Assembly: GCA_003024785.1 (NCBI GenBank)
Contig: PUQB01000477.1
Location: forward strand, 1 to 64,000
Source of the DNA: Selaginella tamariscina
Lineage: Eukaryota; Streptophyta; Lycopodiopsida; Selaginellales; Selaginellaceae
Direction: 5' to 3'
Length of the DNA: 64,000 nt
In this document: positions 61,515 through 64,000 of the stretch, piece by piece
How the letters are laid out: each line of letters begins with the position of its first letter
Numbering within the stretch: position 1 is the stretch's first letter
Program-made: the position numbers and the translations under genes
Notes under the pieces: generated by a model
What the model saw: only the letters and a program-made list of their open reading frames with translations
Databases searched by the model: none
Told to the model about the DNA's origin: nothing

Positions 61515-61687
61515 TGTCACAACCTTTCCCTCTCCCCTTATGCCAACTAGGCAAAGGGCCAATTGGTGTTTATGAGAGGGCCCCTGGTCATGATAACTCA
61601 GTTACGCTTAAGTCTTTTTGCCTATATATCCCACATATCCCACAATCTTTACCCAGGTAGTCAACCCACTAGGTTAGAACTATGACA
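61515..61687 (-). repeat. 5' LTR of the mosaic element
   Basis: 173 bp with TG...CA ends, next to the primer-binding site at 61,501-61,513. Confidence 0.9.
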
Positions 61688-61692
61688 ATGGC

Positions 61693-62600
61693 TTGCTTCT
61701 CCTCCTCAAATGTCAGTGTCTGAGCATTGGTGAGCTGAGCTTTCACGTCCATGGGGTACTGGTCGGCTTGCTGTCCTCCATGTTGAACTTCTCAAGAACT
61801 TCCTGGACATAATGGGCTTGGGAGAGTTGCATCACGCATGCTGCTCTATCTCTGAATACTTGTATCCCAAGGCAATAACACAGGTCACCTGTTGCCGAGA
61901 TCTCAAATTGAGATTGAAACTTCTATTCAAAGATCTAAACAAGTCAAAGTTGACTAGCAGCCATGATATTATCGTCCACATACAACACAAGGTAAGTGAA
62001 ATCTTGTCCGTGGCAAAACACGTACATGTTTCCATTGGCTAAAGACTTTCAAAACCCGATGGAGGTGAGAAACCGGTCCACATGGTTATATCATGCAAGA
62101 GGAGACTGCTTGAGACTGTAAAGAGCCTTATGAAGATTACAGACTTTGTGTTCCTGGCCTTTCTTCACGAAACCTTCAAGCTAAGTGGTGTATACTTCCT
62201 CCTCAAGCTCTCCATACAGAAAAGCCGTCTTCATGTCGAGCTGGTGAACCTCCAAAATCCATCTGAGTTGCTATCCAAAGAATGAGACAAATGGAGGCCA
62301 TCTTCATCATTGGTGAATAAGTTTCGTAAAAATCCACTCCAACAATCTATGAGAATCCCCGTGCTACAAAACAAGCTTTATACATGAGAACCTCTCCCTG
62401 AGCATCCAGGTTGCGCTTGAAGAGCTACTTTGTAGTCACATCTCTCCGACTTGGGGGAAGAGTTACCAAATCCCAAACTCGGTTCTTGAGGAGAGAAATA
62501 TACTCCTCCATGGCAACCTTCCACTTTGCTGTCTCATGTGAAGCCTTGTGCATTGTTAGTGGCTCTCGAGAGTACTTCGAGGTGAAAAACAAGATTGTGT
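61693..62600 (-). pseudogene. RT segment of the second copia
   Basis: The minus strand in pieces matches copia RT: an F-x-x-R-x-x-R-T-like start near 62,400-62,560, and the EDGF/YMESL-type block near 62,200-62,240 (the conserved KTAFLNG and MEQPEGF region). The metal-binding VDD equivalent lies near 61,960-61,990 (LCCMWTIIS in the alternate frame). A run just before the insertion site reads LTNAQTLTFEEEKQAM. Several frameshifts are present. Confidence 0.65.
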
Positions 62601-62621
62601 GATCATCAACTTCTCTTGCTT

Positions 62622-63200
62622 TTAGGGACTTGTAGTTGATCCTCCCACTTCTAGTGATGGTGTTGATCGGCTGAGCTGGATCAAGGACCTGTGGAGCTGG
62701 AGGTGCTTGCAGCTCCTCCTCTGGAACCTACTCAAGAGAAGGAATCTCCTCCTCGCTCTCGAGCTCCTTCTCAGTCGCTGAGGATGTTGATGAAGCCAGG
62801 TGCTTAACCCTTGTTCCAAAGTATCATGGGGTTGGGGAAGGTGGGGGTGTAGTTGTCCTCTGGCCCTGAGAAACCATTGATAGCCCTCTTCATCGAGCAA
62901 AACATACACCCCTGAATTAACTTACACCTTAAACCGATCCTTATAAAAAACAACTTCATTAAATTGAACATCACGGCTCACAACAGTTTCCTGGTGAACT
63001 GGATCGTAGAGCTTGTATGCCTTGCTCTCATGGCAATATCCTACCATGATGCATACTCAACTCTTTGCCTCCAACTTGTGTCGAAGTGAATTCGGAACGT
63101 GTGCATATGCCAAACACCCAAAAACTCGAAGATGCTTCAAACTAGCTCTCTGACCTATCCACCTAGTGAAGGGAACTTCTCCACCAATGCTCCTCACTAG
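62622..63200 (-). pseudogene. Integrase tail and linker of the second copia
   Basis: Just after the core, the minus strand shows ASLKHLRVFGCLAYAHVPNS and CHESKAYKLYDPVHQETVVS, then RDVQFNE, the standard end of copia integrase. A Pro/Arg/Ser-rich low-complexity stretch follows (62,622-62,860). Confidence 0.75.
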
Positions 63201-63203
63201 AAG

Positions 63204-63770
63204 TCAATTATGGATGTAGGTGGCCGTGTTCAAGGCCTCTGCCCAATAGCCAAGTGGTGTTCCTGCATGCATGAGCATGCATATTGCTGTCTCGACCAAG
63301 GTGTGATTCATCCTCTCGGCAACGCCATTTTGCTGAGCTGAGTATGGAGCTGTGTACTGATGTTGGATCCCAAACTCCTCGCATAGCTTCTTGAGTGTGC
63401 CAGCCTGGTACTCACCACCTCGGTCACTCCTGAGTGTACGGATCTTGAGGCCTTGCCACACAGTTTCTACTGCAATCTTGTAGAGTCGAAAGTTCTCCAC
63501 CACCTCAGATTTCTAGATCAAGAGTTTCACAATTGTGTAACGAGTATATCATCTATAAATGTCACAAAATACTTCTTTTTGCTCAATGACTGAACATGCA
63601 TCAGTCCACACACATTTGTGTGTACCAATTCTAGAGGTTGAGTGGTCTTATAGCAAATGAAATGGCTGTCAATGTTGTCGTCCGAAGCTGCAAGCCTCAC
63701 AAAACTAGAGGCTCTCTCCCAGCACTTGAAGCTATGGAAGATGAGCTTGATCACAAGCCACTTCAAGGAT
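63204..63770 (-). pseudogene. Integrase core of the second copia
   Basis: A 99-codon frame has LRSDRGGEYQAGTLKKLCEE (second catalytic Asp), YTAPYSAQQNGVAERMNHTL (catalytic Glu) and YWAEALNTATYIHN. The preceding frame (63,527-63,766) has QPLELVHTNVCGLMHVQSLS and YFVTFIDD (first catalytic Asp). All three DDE residues are thus present, but a frame break and stop lie between the blocks near 63,505-63,530. Confidence 0.85.
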
Positions 63771-64000
63771 CATTGCCTCGTGTGCATGACCAAGTCGCTG
63801 GTGCCACGTTGAAGAGTTTCCTGGCGCATCAAAAAAAGTCTTTTTCTTGGGTATCACCAATGTTGAGTCAAGCTTGTAGTTGCCAGCATACCTCTAGCCT
63901 CGTGCTACCCTGACTCCTCTCTTGTTGGTGTAGATAATCTCATCCTTATCCATCACCCCTTTCCAACTAGCATCTACTATCTTGCCAACCGAAATAAGTG

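Larger units (their letters stand above)
55506..61687 (-). mobile_element. Mosaic non-autonomous LTR element inserted in copia RT (target duplication ATGGC)
   Basis: Two 173-bp direct repeats (55,506-55,678 and 61,515-61,687), with TGTCA...TGACA ends, bound the element, and ATGGC is perfectly duplicated outside (55,501-55,505 and 61,688-61,692). A primer-binding site, TGGGTATCAGAGC on the minus strand at 61,501-61,513, fits the 3' end of initiator tRNA-Met and sets the orientation. The interior has no recognisable gag or pol, only short chance frames. It includes a full 1.7-kb-family LTR at 56,040-57,752. A large non-coding interior fits a LARD-type non-autonomous element. Confidence 0.9.
54813..64000 (-). 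mobile_element. Second copia element, split by a 6.2-kb insertion and cut by the window edge
   Basis: A minus-strand pol runs from beyond 64,000 to a stop at 54,813-54,815. Integrase is at 63,204-63,766, linker and integrase tail at 62,622-63,200, RT at about 61,693-62,600 and 55,160-55,500, and RNase H at 54,813-55,151. The 6,182-bp element at 55,506-61,687 splits RT. Removing it and one copy of ATGGC restores a continuous KQAMAQVPYQQ reading across the site. It is less decayed than the other copia relics but still carries stops and shifts. Confidence 0.85.

Overview
This window is nuclear DNA from a land plant with a large, retrotransposon-rich genome. It holds a classical (MIKC-type) MADS-box gene with plant exon structure, an ALKBH9/10-type RNA demethylase gene, Ty3/gypsy chromoviruses, Ty1/copia elements, solo LTRs with 5-bp target duplications, a LINE relic and long AT-rich spacers with GT/GA/TA microsatellites. 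The MADS protein and the decay pattern would suit a seed-free vascular plant (fern or lycophyte) but this is inference; no organism-specific marker is visible. Nothing prokaryotic is present.

Layout. 1-1,700: AT-rich sequence with three minisatellites. 1,700-11,300: a graveyard of LTR relics. It includes a solo 1.7-kb LTR (3,101-4,779) nested in an older LTR of the same family, a 170-bp solo LTR with a perfect target duplication (9,567-9,736), a copia RNase H relic and an inverted-repeat MITE-like element (10,878-11,304). 11,300-15,900: AT-rich and gene-free. 15,924-20,617: a decayed gypsy element with both LTRs, split by a solo LTR. 20,600-25,000: gene-poor, with hAT-like and LINE relics. 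25,090-29,540: a copia relic (+ strand). 31,051-34,665: the ALKBH gene (minus strand). 35,400-42,886: a chromovirus (minus strand) whose chromodomain end has become a tandem array, and whose RNase H is split by another solo LTR. 42,890-43,880: degenerate repeats. 46,213-47,233: the MADS-box gene. 49,088-50,202: a second, broken copy of the last three ALKBH exons. 51,540-54,745: a copia relic (minus). 54,813-64,000: a second copia element (minus) split by a 6.2-kb mosaic LTR element with target duplication ATGGC.

Two large-scale structures stand out. First, about 25.9-32.1 kb and 49.1-54.7 kb are two arms of an inverted segmental duplication: ALKBH 3' exons, their downstream spacer and a copia element. 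Together they flank the ALKBH gene body, the chromovirus and the MADS gene. The right copy has lost the iron-ligand histidine and a splice donor. Second, a 1.7-kb LTR family containing telomere-like CCCTAA motifs has inserted repeatedly into other retrotransposons and accounts for much of the nested structure.

Only two loci look like host genes. The MADS gene has clean splice sites and an unbroken 211-residue frame with almost no C-terminal domain. The ALKBH gene has nine well-supported exons but two single-base frame breaks, so it is either a recent pseudogene or carries sequence errors.
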